Shown one piece after another: positions 15,853 to 21,978 of a stretch of 24,841 bases of DNA. The position numbers were made by a program, and so were the translations under genes. Position 1 is the first letter of the stretch. Every line of letters begins with the position of its first letter. Origin of the DNA: DUEL01 sp964580565 (GTDB lineage Bacteria > Chloroflexota > Anaerolineae > B4-G1 > DUEL01); contig CAZOLN010000026.1 in assembly GCA_964580565.1 (NCBI GenBank), positions 1 through 24,841 on the forward strand, written 5' to 3'. The notes beneath the pieces are model-generated. The model made no database searches. It saw only the letters and a program-made list of their open reading frames with translations, and was not told where the DNA came from.

Positions 15853-16851
15853 CTAACTGGGAGGCTCGAAGGGGCGGAACCCCTTCCCCCGCACCTCCTC
15901 CGCCGGGCTGACGACGACGAAGGACCCCGGGTCGGTCTGACGGGCGATTTCCTCTAGATGAGGCACCTGGACGTCGGTCACAGCGCACAGGAGGACATCC
16001 CGCGCCTCGCTGGTGTACATCCCTGTTCCCGCCAGGGCGGTCACGCCGCGCTGTAGTTCCTCTATGATCCGCCGTGCCATCTCCTGGCCGTGGCTGGTGA
16101 TGATGGTCGCCAGCCGCTCCCGGGGCTCCGGCTCCGGCATCAGCGGCCCCGCCCCCTTGCGGATCCGGCGGACCACCTCTGGGATGGCCCTCCCCCAGGC
16201 GGGTAGCAGGAGGGATGCGATCGACACCCCGGCCAACCCACCACACACCAGACCGACCGCGGCGATCACCACCGTGCCCTCAACAGGACCCACGGCGGCC
16301 CTCGCCAGCACCGTCCCCCAATCCCGCGTGGGGACCGGGTGGAGGAACAACTTTGCCGCCCAACTGAGCACCAGAAGCGTGACCAGCCAGACGTAGTTCC
16401 GCCGGAACCGCCGCCCGATCGCATCCCAGTAGGCCATGGGGAAGGAGGGGTGCAGCAGGCTCTCCGCCAGGTGGTCTGCCCAGTCGGAGGCGGGCCGGGA
16501 AGGGGAGACGAGGAGGGGGGCGAAGAAGTCGGTCTCCAGGAGGTGGACCCGGTAGGACCAGAGCAGGTAGTAGCGGTACCGCCGTGCCTCGATGTTCAAG
16601 AAGGTGAGCACGAGCAGGAGAGCCAGGAGGAGCACGAAGTGGTGGTGTTGAGCGGAACTGAAGGCGACGGTGAACACGCCAGCGACGGTGACTACCGCCC
16701 AGTTGGTCGTCGCGTCGAGGCGGGTGCGCCACGTGTTGGCCCGGCTGACCTCGCCTCGGTAGAGATGGGCCATCGCCGTGATGAACTCCCTTTCGCTCCC
16801 CCAACGCCGATCCGCCGGACGCTCCTCCGAACGTGTTGTCCCTTTCATCAT
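15853..16851 (-). CDS. DUF2270 membrane protein fused to a DUF2179 domain
   Basis: A 332-residue protein. Residues 20-200 match DUF2270: the entry motif EFITAMAHLYRGEVSRANTW, then RLDATTNWAVVTVAGVF, a Gly-poor helix pair and EARRYRYYLLWSYRVHLLE. A further membrane helix pair follows around the middle (VVIAAVGLVCGGLAGVSIA). The C-terminal 85 residues (ATIITSHGQEMARRIIEEL, RGVTALAGTGMYTSEARDVL, then DPGSFVVVSPAEEVRGKGF) match DUF2179, best known as the C terminus of YitT-type membrane proteins. ATG 16851 is chosen over 16848 because GGAGG lies five bases upstream. It is probably a membrane protein with a cytosolic ligand-binding domain. The function of neither domain is settled. The gene is divergent from the LCP gene and convergent with the nitrilase-like gene. 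Confidence 0.88.
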   Translation of the reverse strand: MMKGTTRSEERPADRRWGSEREFITAMAHLYRGEVSRANTWRTRLDATTNWAVVTVAGVFTVAFSSAQHHHFVLLLALLLVLTFLNIEARRYRYYLLWSYRVHLLETDFFAPLLVSPSRPASDWADHLAESLLHPSFPMAYWDAIGRRFRRNYVWLVTLLVLSWAAKLFLHPVPTRDWGTVLARAAVGPVEGTVVIAAVGLVCGGLAGVSIASLLLPAWGRAIPEVVRRIRKGAGPLMPEPEPRERLATIITSHGQEMARRIIEELQRGVTALAGTGMYTSEARDVLLCAVTDVQVPHLEEIARQTDPGSFVVVSPAEEVRGKGFRPFEPPS

Positions 16852-16869
16852 CTCCACCTCCCATCCCCC

Positions 16870-16875
16870 ATTATA
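16870..16875 (-). promoter_or_regulatory. -10 element of the DUF2270-DUF2179 gene
   Basis: Consensus TATAAT on the minus strand, 18 bases before ATG 16851, ahead of the AGGTGGAG ribosome site. No good -35 is seen at 16-18 bases, so only the -10 is claimed. Confidence 0.5.
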
Positions 16876-16903
16876 TCGTGGAGGCCTCGCTTTGCCTACC
16901 GTT

Positions 16904-16931
16904 TTGCCCTCCCGAACAAACGTGTTATAAT
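16904..16931 (+). promoter_or_regulatory. Promoter of the LCP-family operon
   Basis: TTGCCC (16904-16909), 16-base spacer, TATAAT (16926-16931), about 55 bases upstream of ATG 16987 and divergent from the DUF2270 -10 box. Confidence 0.65.
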
Positions 16932-16986
16932 CCTCCCCGCCCGCCCTCGGCGGGCTTGCGGTATGTCGGATCGGGAGGGTCGTTCT

Positions 16987-18375
16987 ATGGCACGGAGGAC
17001 TACAAGGAGAGGTCGCGGCCGGAGCCAGGTCGCCTTTTTCGTCAGCCTGCTCGTCCTGTTTCTCATCGTCTCCACAGGCGTAGGCTATATCCTGTTCCTT
17101 CAGGTGAAGGACCTGGTTGCCGGTTCCACTTTTCTCCCTTCCGTCTTCGGCGGGAGTCAGGAGGAAGGCCCCGGCGCGCTGCCCGAGGTCACGCTGAAGC
17201 CGTGGGAGGGGACGGAGCGGGTCAACGTGCTCCTGCTGGGGATCGACGAGCGGCAGAACCAGGAGGGGCCGTGGCGCACCGACACGATCATCATCCTCAC
17301 CATCGACCCGCTGACCAAGACCGGCGGCGTGCTCTCCATCCCACGCGATCTCTGGGTTCCGATCCCTGGCTACGGCGAGGGGCGCATCAACACGGCCCAC
17401 TATCTGGGCGATCTCTACGATTACCCTGGAGGCGGGCCCGCCCTGGCGATGCGCACCGTCGAGTACAACCTGGGGGTCCCCGTCCACCACTACGTCCGGT
17501 TGAACTTCCAGGCCTTCGTCGAACTGGTGGATCAGATCGGCGGGATCGACATCTACGTCGAGGAGGAGATCAACGATCCTACCTACCCCTCCAACGACCC
17601 GGCCGATCCCTACGGGTACGACCCCCTCCACATCCCGGCGGGGTGGGTCCATATGGACGGCGAACTGGCCCTGAAGTACGCCCGCACCCGCCACTCCCCC
17701 GGAGGGGATTTCGACCGGGCGCGACGGCAGCAGCAGGTGATGCGGGCCATCTTGGAGAAGGTCACCCGGCTCGACCTCCTGCCCCAACTGGTCTCCCAGG
17801 CCCCTCAACTGTGGGTCACCCTCAACGACTCCGTCAAGACCGACCTCCAACTGGACGAGATCGTCAGCCTGGCCTACCTGGCGACCCAGATCCCGGAGGA
17901 GAACATCCGCACGGCGGTCATCGGTGAGGAGTGCACGATGTTCTGGACCACCCCCGACGGCCAGCAGGTGTTGGTCCCGATCCGGGACTGCGTGCGGGAG
18001 GTGCGGGATTCCGTCTTCACCGTGCAGGTCACTCCCTCTTCGGAAGAGGACCCCTCGGTCCAACTGACGCGGGAGGCGGCCACGGTGGAGGTTCAGAACG
18101 GGACCGGGACGGCGGGCCTGGCCCATTCCACCGGGGAGTTTCTACGCAGCCACGGGATCAACGTGGTCAGCGAGACCAACGCCGATCGGTTCGACTACGC
18201 CGAGTCCCGGATCTACGTCTATACCGGCAAGGAGCAGACCGCCCGGGCCATCGCCCAACTGCTGAACCTGCCTCCGACGGCAGTGGTGGCGGTCCCGAAC
18301 GGGCAGGCCGAGGTGGACATCGTGTTGGTCCTGGGGGCCGACTACCAGCCTGTCGGACCGACGCCCACTCCCTAA
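16987..18375 (+). CDS. LytR-CpsA-Psr (LCP) family protein with LytR_C domain
   Basis: A 462-residue membrane-anchored protein. ATG 16987 follows GGGAGGG by seven bases. A basic start (MARRTTRRGRGRSQ) leads into one membrane helix (FFVSLLVLFLIVSTGVGYILFL). The extracytoplasmic LCP domain (about 78-330) has NVLLLGIDERQ, the Arg/Asp pair in WRTDTIIILTI, GGVLSIPRDLWV and GGIDIYVEEEI, then the Arg-rich end ALKYARTRHS and DFDRARRQQQV. LCP proteins transfer lipid-linked glycopolymers to cell-wall acceptors. The C terminus (VEVQNGTGTAGLA ... DIVLVLGADY) is a LytR_C domain. A cell-wall glycopolymer ligase role is the natural inference, although which glycopolymer this organism makes is not visible. 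The epimerase/reductase gene starts nine bases downstream. Confidence 0.95.
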   Translation: MARRTTRRGRGRSQVAFFVSLLVLFLIVSTGVGYILFLQVKDLVAGSTFLPSVFGGSQEEGPGALPEVTLKPWEGTERVNVLLLGIDERQNQEGPWRTDTIIILTIDPLTKTGGVLSIPRDLWVPIPGYGEGRINTAHYLGDLYDYPGGGPALAMRTVEYNLGVPVHHYVRLNFQAFVELVDQIGGIDIYVEEEINDPTYPSNDPADPYGYDPLHIPAGWVHMDGELALKYARTRHSPGGDFDRARRQQQVMRAILEKVTRLDLLPQLVSQAPQLWVTLNDSVKTDLQLDEIVSLAYLATQIPEENIRTAVIGEECTMFWTTPDGQQVLVPIRDCVREVRDSVFTVQVTPSSEEDPSVQLTREAATVEVQNGTGTAGLAHSTGEFLRSHGINVVSETNADRFDYAESRIYVYTGKEQTARAIAQLLNLPPTAVVAVPNGQAEVDIVLVLGADYQPVGPTPTP

Positions 18376-18384
18376 GGAGGAGCC

Positions 18385-19395
18385 ATGACCACCATCCGCT
18401 GCTGCGTGGTTGGGGCGACGGGGTTCATCGGCGGGCAGATCGTCCGTGCCGCCCTCGCCCGCGGCTGGGTCGTCCGCGCGGTCCGACGCCGCCCCAACGC
18501 CGTCGGTGCGCTGGAGGACGTGGCCGACCAGATCGAGTGGGTCCAGGCCGATCTGAACGACCCCGCCTCGCTGATCCCTGCCTTCCGTGGGTGCCCTCTG
18601 CTCTTCCACGCCGCTGCCTATTACCCCCGTAAGGCGGTCGATCCCTGGGAGGCGGTCCGGCACGGGGTGACGGGGATGCGCAACCTGCTCTCAGCGGCGG
18701 CGACGGCGGGGGTCAAACGGATCGTCTACACCAGCAGCCTCTCCACGGTCGGCCCCCCGCGGGAGCCCGGTCGGTGGGCGAACGAGGAGGACCTCTACCT
18801 TCCCGGCTCGGTGCGGCTCCCGTACTTCGAGGTCAAGTGGGCGATGGAGGCGGAGGCACTGCGGGCCAGCGCGGGGGGACTGCCGGTGGTCGTCGTCATC
18901 CCCAGCGCGGTCATCGGCCCGGGGGACGTGAAGCCGACCACGTCCAGCCTCCTCCTGATGGTCGCCAAGCGGCAACTGCGCTGGGCCGTGGAGGGGAGGC
19001 TGAACGTGGTGGACGGGCGGGACCTGGCGGTGGGGCACGTGCTCGCGGCGGAGCGGGGTCGCCCCGGCCGGCGGTACATCATCGGCGGGCACAACATGAC
19101 CATCCGGGAGATGGTGACCATAATGGCCGAGGCTGCCTCCGTCCCTCCACCCCGGCGGACCCTGCCCGTTGGCCTCATCGAGTTGATGGGGCGGATCGGC
19201 CACCGGCTGGGCCTGCCGGCCGCCGGGCAGATGCAGGCAGTCCGGCATTGGCAGCCGCTGGACACCTCCCGTGCCCGGCAAGAACTGGGGCTGCCGGAGC
19301 CCCGCCCCTTCGAGGAGACCTGCCGGGACACGGTGGCCTGGTTCCGTGCCCACGGCTATCTGAAGCCGATCGAGGAACAGCCGGGCGAAGGATAG
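18385..19395 (+). CDS. NAD(P)-dependent epimerase/dehydratase family protein (extended SDR, HpnA-like)
   Basis: A 336-residue extended short-chain dehydrogenase. The Rossmann nucleotide-binding motif GATGFIG is at residues 10-16, and a second loop is at VQADLNDP. The active site is Tyr147-x-x-x-Lys151 (YFEVK), with a Ser/Thr stretch (VYTSSLSTVGPP) ahead of it. The C-terminal substrate region (GGHNMTIREMVTIMAE) resembles HpnA-like and dihydroflavonol-4-reductase-like proteins. The substrate could be a sugar nucleotide or another hydroxyketone, and the sequence does not settle it. AAGGAGG lies just before ATG. It follows the LCP gene by nine bases, so it is probably in the same operon and may serve envelope carbohydrate synthesis. 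Confidence 0.9.
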   Translation: MTTIRCCVVGATGFIGGQIVRAALARGWVVRAVRRRPNAVGALEDVADQIEWVQADLNDPASLIPAFRGCPLLFHAAAYYPRKAVDPWEAVRHGVTGMRNLLSAAATAGVKRIVYTSSLSTVGPPREPGRWANEEDLYLPGSVRLPYFEVKWAMEAEALRASAGGLPVVVVIPSAVIGPGDVKPTTSSLLLMVAKRQLRWAVEGRLNVVDGRDLAVGHVLAAERGRPGRRYIIGGHNMTIREMVTIMAEAASVPPPRRTLPVGLIELMGRIGHRLGLPAAGQMQAVRHWQPLDTSRARQELGLPEPRPFEETCRDTVAWFRAHGYLKPIEEQPGEG

Positions 19396-19408
19396 GGGGA
19401 GGGAAGCG

Positions 19409-19621
19409 ATGCTCGGAGAGTGGTTGAAACGGACGAGCGACTTTCTGGCCCGGGTGCCGGCGTTGCCGACGTTGATCGGGATCGGCCTGATCCTGTTGAA
19501 CTTCCTGTTTCAGCTGCTCCCCCCTTGGCCGGTGATCGGCTGGATGGCGGAGGTGAACTGTCTTCTTCACCTCGGGCTCGTGATCAGCCTGATCGGGCTG
19601 CTCCTCATCCCCACGCTGTAG
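19409..19621 (+). CDS. Small two-helix membrane protein, 70 aa
   Basis: A 70-residue protein with two membrane helices (LIGIGLILLNFLFQLL and LLHLGLVISLIGLLLI) joined by a short Pro/Trp-rich loop (PPWPVIGWMAEVN). GGAGGGAAGCG directly upstream of ATG is a good ribosome site. It lies 13 bases after the epimerase-like gene, so it probably shares that transcript. Its stop codon is four bases from the stop of the convergent NAGPA lipoprotein gene. No family is recognised with confidence. A role as an accessory membrane peptide is a guess. Confidence 0.75.
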   Translation: MLGEWLKRTSDFLARVPALPTLIGIGLILLNFLFQLLPPWPVIGWMAEVNCLLHLGLVISLIGLLLIPTL

Positions 19622-19625
19622 GGGG

Positions 19626-20477
19626 TCACTCCCGCTCTTCCGCCACGATCACCACCGGCACGGGCACCAGCGAGTCCACCTCCACGCGGGTGTCGCCCGC
19701 CGCCAGGAAGAGGCCGGTGGACTGTCCGCCGTCTAGGTTCAGCGCCACGTCGATCCCCAGGTCGGACCCCGCCAGCCAGCGGGAGAGTTCGTGCAGGGTC
19801 AGGTATCCCTCGGTGGCGATGAGGAAGAGGATCCGCCCCTCCGCATCCTGCGCCACGACGGTGCGTCGGGCGGGAAGGTCCTGTGGGTCGGGAGGAAAGC
19901 CGGCGACCCCCCCGGGTTTGACCAGCACCGGGAACGACTGGACCGCCTCCAGGAGCCTCTCGTCCGGGTCGTAGGGGTCCGTTGCCAGCCAACGCACCTC
20001 TACCCGTCCCCCGGGTAGCACGGCGAACATCCCGGCGAAATCCCCATAGGAGACACCGTAGGTCTGTCCCCCACTGACCACCAGACCTGTGGCATAGTAT
20101 TCAGGTGTGAAGTACCCGCCGTTGACCACCAGGAGGGGTTCCCCGCCCCCTCTTTTCGTAGCCCACTCCAGGACCCTCTGCCCGCTGCCGGGGGTGTACA
20201 GCACGCGGAACCGGAACGAAGAGGGGTCGAGGCGGACGATCAGGATCCGCTCGGCCACTTCGCCAGTGGCGACGCCGACGCGGCGCAGCGCGACGCCCGC
20301 CCGGAGGGGGAGCCAGCCGGTGTCGGCGGGTTCCCGGGTGGGTGTTGGCGTCGTCGCCACTGGGGTGGGGGAGGGCGTGGGGGTAGGCGTGGGCGTAGGC
20401 AGCGGCGCGTTGCAGGCCAGCACCGCCAGGCCGATCAGGATGAGGCATCCAAGGCGGGAGAGAGGGTGGGAGAGCAA
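19626..20477 (-). CDS. Phosphodiester glycosidase (NAGPA/DUF2233) domain lipoprotein
   Basis: A 283-residue lipoprotein. TTG 20477 is chosen as the start because GGAG lies seven bases upstream, while the in-frame GTG 20501 lies inside the ssb terminator hairpin. The mature protein then begins MLSHPLSRLGCLILIGLAV with lipobox V-L-A-C (Cys22), followed by a (Thr-Pro)-rich linker. The domain has the NAGPA pattern: PLLVVNGGYFTPEY, RTVVAQDAEGRILFLIATEG, DVALNLDGGQSTGLFL. NNGGY/NLDGGQST are the usual core motifs of phosphodiester glycosidase-like proteins, which cleave phosphodiester-linked sugars. It is probably anchored on the outer face of the membrane, acting on cell-surface or extracellular polymers. 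It follows ssb on the same strand, with no promoter seen between them. Confidence 0.9.
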   Translation of the reverse strand: MLSHPLSRLGCLILIGLAVLACNAPLPTPTPTPTPSPTPVATTPTPTREPADTGWLPLRAGVALRRVGVATGEVAERILIVRLDPSSFRFRVLYTPGSGQRVLEWATKRGGGEPLLVVNGGYFTPEYYATGLVVSGGQTYGVSYGDFAGMFAVLPGGRVEVRWLATDPYDPDERLLEAVQSFPVLVKPGGVAGFPPDPQDLPARRTVVAQDAEGRILFLIATEGYLTLHELSRWLAGSDLGIDVALNLDGGQSTGLFLAAGDTRVEVDSLVPVPVVIVAEERE

Positions 20478-20491
20478 AGGACGACTCCAGC

Positions 20492-20518
20492 AAAAAGGCA
20501 CCCTCTTCGGGGTGCCTT
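20492..20518 (-). terminator. Intrinsic terminator of ssb
   Basis: On the minus strand, stem AAGGCACCC-CGAAGA-GGGTGCCTT is followed by TTTTT (plus-strand A run 20492-20496). It lies 60 bases beyond the ssb stop and overlaps the alternative GTG start of the lipoprotein gene. Confidence 0.85.
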
Positions 20519-20549
20519 GAGTTCACCACGAAACGGCCCGATTCCCTGG

Positions 20550-20571
20550 GGGCCTCCGGCTGTGGAGGCCC
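20550..20571. other. Hairpin directly after ssb
   Basis: GGGCCTCC-GGCTGT-GGAGGCCC, a perfect eight-pair stem between the ssb stop and the terminator. It has no T run. It could pause RNA polymerase or protect the 3' end. Confidence 0.5.
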
Positions 20572-20577
20572 TTGGGT

Positions 20578-20991
20578 TTAGAAGGGGATCTCCTCTTCGT
20601 CTTCTGCGACCGGGCGCTCCTCGGGCTCCTCGAACGGAGCGGCCTCTTCGGTGCGGCCCAGGAAGCGGACGGTGGTGGCCACGACCTCGAAGTTGGCTCG
20701 CGCAACCCCGTCGTTGCCGACCCAGATGCGGGGGTTGCCGCCCTCGTCGGGGCGCAACCGGCCTTCGACTAGGACGGCCCGTCCTTTGCTCAGGTATTGA
20801 TTGCAGGTCTCGGCCAGCCGCCCGAAGGTGGAGATGCGGAACCAGATGGTCTCCTCCTGCTGCTGACCCTGCTGATCCACCCAACGGCGGTTGGACGCCA
20901 TCGTGAACGTGGTCACAGGCGTGCCGTTAGGGGTGTACCGCATCTCCGGATCCCGCCCGAGATGCCCTGCGATGATGATACGGTGATACAT
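20578..20991 (-). CDS. ssb: Single-stranded DNA-binding protein
   Basis: A 137-residue SSB that coats single-stranded DNA in replication, repair and recombination. The OB fold begins MYHRIIIAGHLGRDPEMRYT and continues TPVTTFTMASNRRW, IWFRISTFGRLAETCNQYL and AVLVEGRLRPDEG. The C terminus has the acidic interaction tip DEEEIPF, where most bacterial SSBs end DDDIPF, so the Ile-Pro-Phe hook is kept. AAGGAGG lies six bases before ATG 20991. A promoter (TTGACT, 17-base spacer, TACCAT) lies upstream, its -35 just outside the end of the four-helix membrane-protein gene. Confidence 0.96.
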   Translation of the reverse strand: MYHRIIIAGHLGRDPEMRYTPNGTPVTTFTMASNRRWVDQQGQQQEETIWFRISTFGRLAETCNQYLSKGRAVLVEGRLRPDEGGNPRIWVGNDGVARANFEVVATTVRFLGRTEEAAPFEEPEERPVAEDEEEIPF

Positions 20992-21041
20992 GGTCTGCCT
21001 CCTTTGCTGTGTTGTCGGGAGCGTTGTCGGCTACAGGACCT

Positions 21042-21070
21042 ATGGTACAGCAAGACAGCGAAAAAGTCAA
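21042..21070 (-). promoter_or_regulatory. Promoter of ssb
   Basis: Minus strand TTGACT (21070-21065), 17-base spacer, TACCAT (21047-21042), about 50 bases upstream of ATG 20991. The -35 is near-perfect and the -10 is moderate (4 of 6). Confidence 0.65.
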
Positions 21071-21076
21071 AAAGGG

Positions 21077-21466
21077 CTAGCCCGCCGGGCGCTGACGCAG
21101 GAGCAGGAACCGTGGTTGTCGCTTCTCCATCCAGGTGATGGTCATCCAAGAAATGGCGATCGCTACGAGGAGCAGGAGGATCAACGGGATGTTCCAATCC
21201 CCTTCGGCCGTCTTCAGGTTGGCGAAGAGCATCATCAGGCGGACGACGATGTTGACCCCCTGCACGAAGATCAAGGAGGAGCGGCCCGCTGCAGGGGTGA
21301 GGGCCCCGGCGTTCATAGCGATGAGTGCTAGGACGAAGAGGATGAGGAAGGCCGGGGGCAGCACGATCGCCTGGGGAGCTCCCTGGAAGAAGGCCGGTGG
21401 GTACAGGATGATCGCCACAACTTGAAGCACGAGGATGCCGATCAAGGCCAGCCGGTCTCGTTGCAC
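21077..21466 (-). CDS. Four-helix membrane protein, 129 aa
   Basis: A 129-residue hydrophobic protein with four membrane helices (LALIGILVLQVVAIILY, IVLPPAFLILFVLALIAMN, IFVQGVNIVVRLMMLFANL, LILLLLVAIAISWMTITWM) and a basic C-terminal tail (EKRQPRFLLLRQRPAG). GTG 21466 follows GGAGGTG, a strong ribosome site, and a clear promoter lies 34 bases further upstream. There are no catalytic motifs. I do not recognise a named family. The size and topology are typical of unassigned small membrane proteins in this phylum. Its stop codon precedes the ssb promoter by a few bases, so ssb can also be made independently. Confidence 0.85.
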   Translation of the reverse strand: MQRDRLALIGILVLQVVAIILYPPAFFQGAPQAIVLPPAFLILFVLALIAMNAGALTPAAGRSSLIFVQGVNIVVRLMMLFANLKTAEGDWNIPLILLLLVAIAISWMTITWMEKRQPRFLLLRQRPAG

Positions 21467-21499
21467 GCTACACCTCCCGCGAAATGGTGGTCTGGCAGC

Positions 21500-21527
21500 A
21501 TTATACCCGCTTAGGCCATAAAGTCAA
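21500..21527 (-). promoter_or_regulatory. Promoter of the four-helix membrane protein
   Basis: Minus strand TTGACT (21527-21522), 16-base spacer, TATAAT (21505-21500). It lies between the ncRNA terminator and the gene's ribosome site. Confidence 0.75.
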
Positions 21528-21548
21528 ACCGCGTGTGCCGGGAGCATG

Positions 21549-21576
21549 AAAAAAAGCCACCGGCAGGACCGGTGGC
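21549..21576 (-). terminator. Intrinsic terminator of the 6S-like RNA
   Basis: Minus strand stem GCCACCGG-TCCTG-CCGGTGGC followed by seven T (plus-strand A run 21549-21555). It ends the transcript that starts near 21757. Confidence 0.9.
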
Positions 21577-21757
21577 CTCTCTTTCGCCCCCCGCTGTGTC
21601 GTGTGCCGATTCGGTTTGAACCTGTCCGCTCAGGTGGGAGCCTGCTCAGCGGTTCTGCCTTGCCCGAAGGCTATCGCATCCCCTACTGAAGAGCCAGCCC
21701 CCGTTGTTATAGGTGTTGGCTCAAACCCCTGTCGGCGATCACGGACACAGCAGGGAC
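21549..21757 (-). ncRNA. ssrS: Structured ncRNA, probable 6S RNA
   Basis: There is no plausible coding frame. A promoter lies at 21764-21792 and a strong terminator at 21549-21576, giving a transcript of about 209 nt. It folds into one long rod. The closing stem GCTGTGTC (21751-21744) pairs with GACACAGC (21600-21593). It is followed by the pairs GTG/CAC and GCCGA/TCGGC, then GGTTTGAGCC/GGTTCAAACC (ten pairs, one of them G-U). Next is a large central bubble of about 15 bases on the 5' side and 13 on the 3' side. Beyond it is a terminal stem (GGGGGCTGGCTC/GAGCAGGCTCCC) ending in a GCC-TTCG-GGC loop. A closing stem, a wide open bubble and a terminal stem are the hallmarks of 6S RNA, which binds the housekeeping RNA polymerase. 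The SRP RNA tip, tmRNA tag and RNase P cores are absent. The 6S identity is inferred from the fold alone. Confidence 0.65.
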
Positions 21758-21763
21758 GCCTAT

Positions 21764-21792
21764 ACTATACCACGACTTGCCCAGAACCGCAA
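21764..21792 (-). promoter_or_regulatory. Promoter of the 6S-like RNA
   Basis: Minus strand TTGCGG (21792-21787), 17-base spacer, TATAGT (21769-21764). The predicted start is G at about 21757, just before the closing stem. Confidence 0.75.
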
Positions 21793-21823
21793 GCGGGGGG
21801 GAGAACTTCGATGTGCGGTTGAG

Positions 21824-21851
21824 TTGCCAAAAGCCTCCAATATGGTATAAT
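21824..21851 (+). promoter_or_regulatory. Promoter of tRNA-Thr
   Basis: TTGCCA (21824-21829), 16-base spacer, TATAAT (21846-21851), ten bases before the mature tRNA 5' end. Divergent from the 6S-like RNA promoter. Confidence 0.75.
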
Positions 21852-21860
21852 CGCTCCCGC

Positions 21861-21933
21861 GCCACCCTAGCTCAAGCGGCAGAGCAACCGCCTCGTAAGC
21901 GGTCGGTTGTCGGTTCGAGTCCGACGGGTGGCT
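21861..21933 (+). tRNA. tRNA-Thr (anticodon CGT)
   Basis: Cloverleaf read by eye: acceptor GCCACCC/GGGTGGC, D stem GCTC/GAGC, anticodon stem ACCGC/GCGGT with loop CTCGTAA (anticodon CGT, codon ACG), five-base variable loop, T stem GTCGG/CCGAC with loop TTCGAGT, and discriminator T. CCA is not encoded and must be added after transcription. All stems are fully paired. Confidence 0.96.
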
Positions 21934-21944
21934 TGCCATCCAAT

Positions 21945-21969
21945 GGCCCCGGCGGTGGCGGGGCCTTTT
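21945..21969 (+). terminator. Intrinsic terminator after tRNA-Thr
   Basis: GGCCCCG-GCGGTGG-CGGGGCC followed by TTTT, 12 bases past the tRNA 3' end. It also lies just before the ResB-like gene, so part of the tRNA transcript may read through. Confidence 0.75.
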
Positions 21970-21978
21970 GTGTGAGGA

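Noticed and set aside
21549..21757. SRP RNA, tmRNA or RNase P RNA
   Set aside because: The GGAAG-type SRP tip, the tRNA-like end and tag frame of tmRNA, and the long conserved RNase P cores are all absent.
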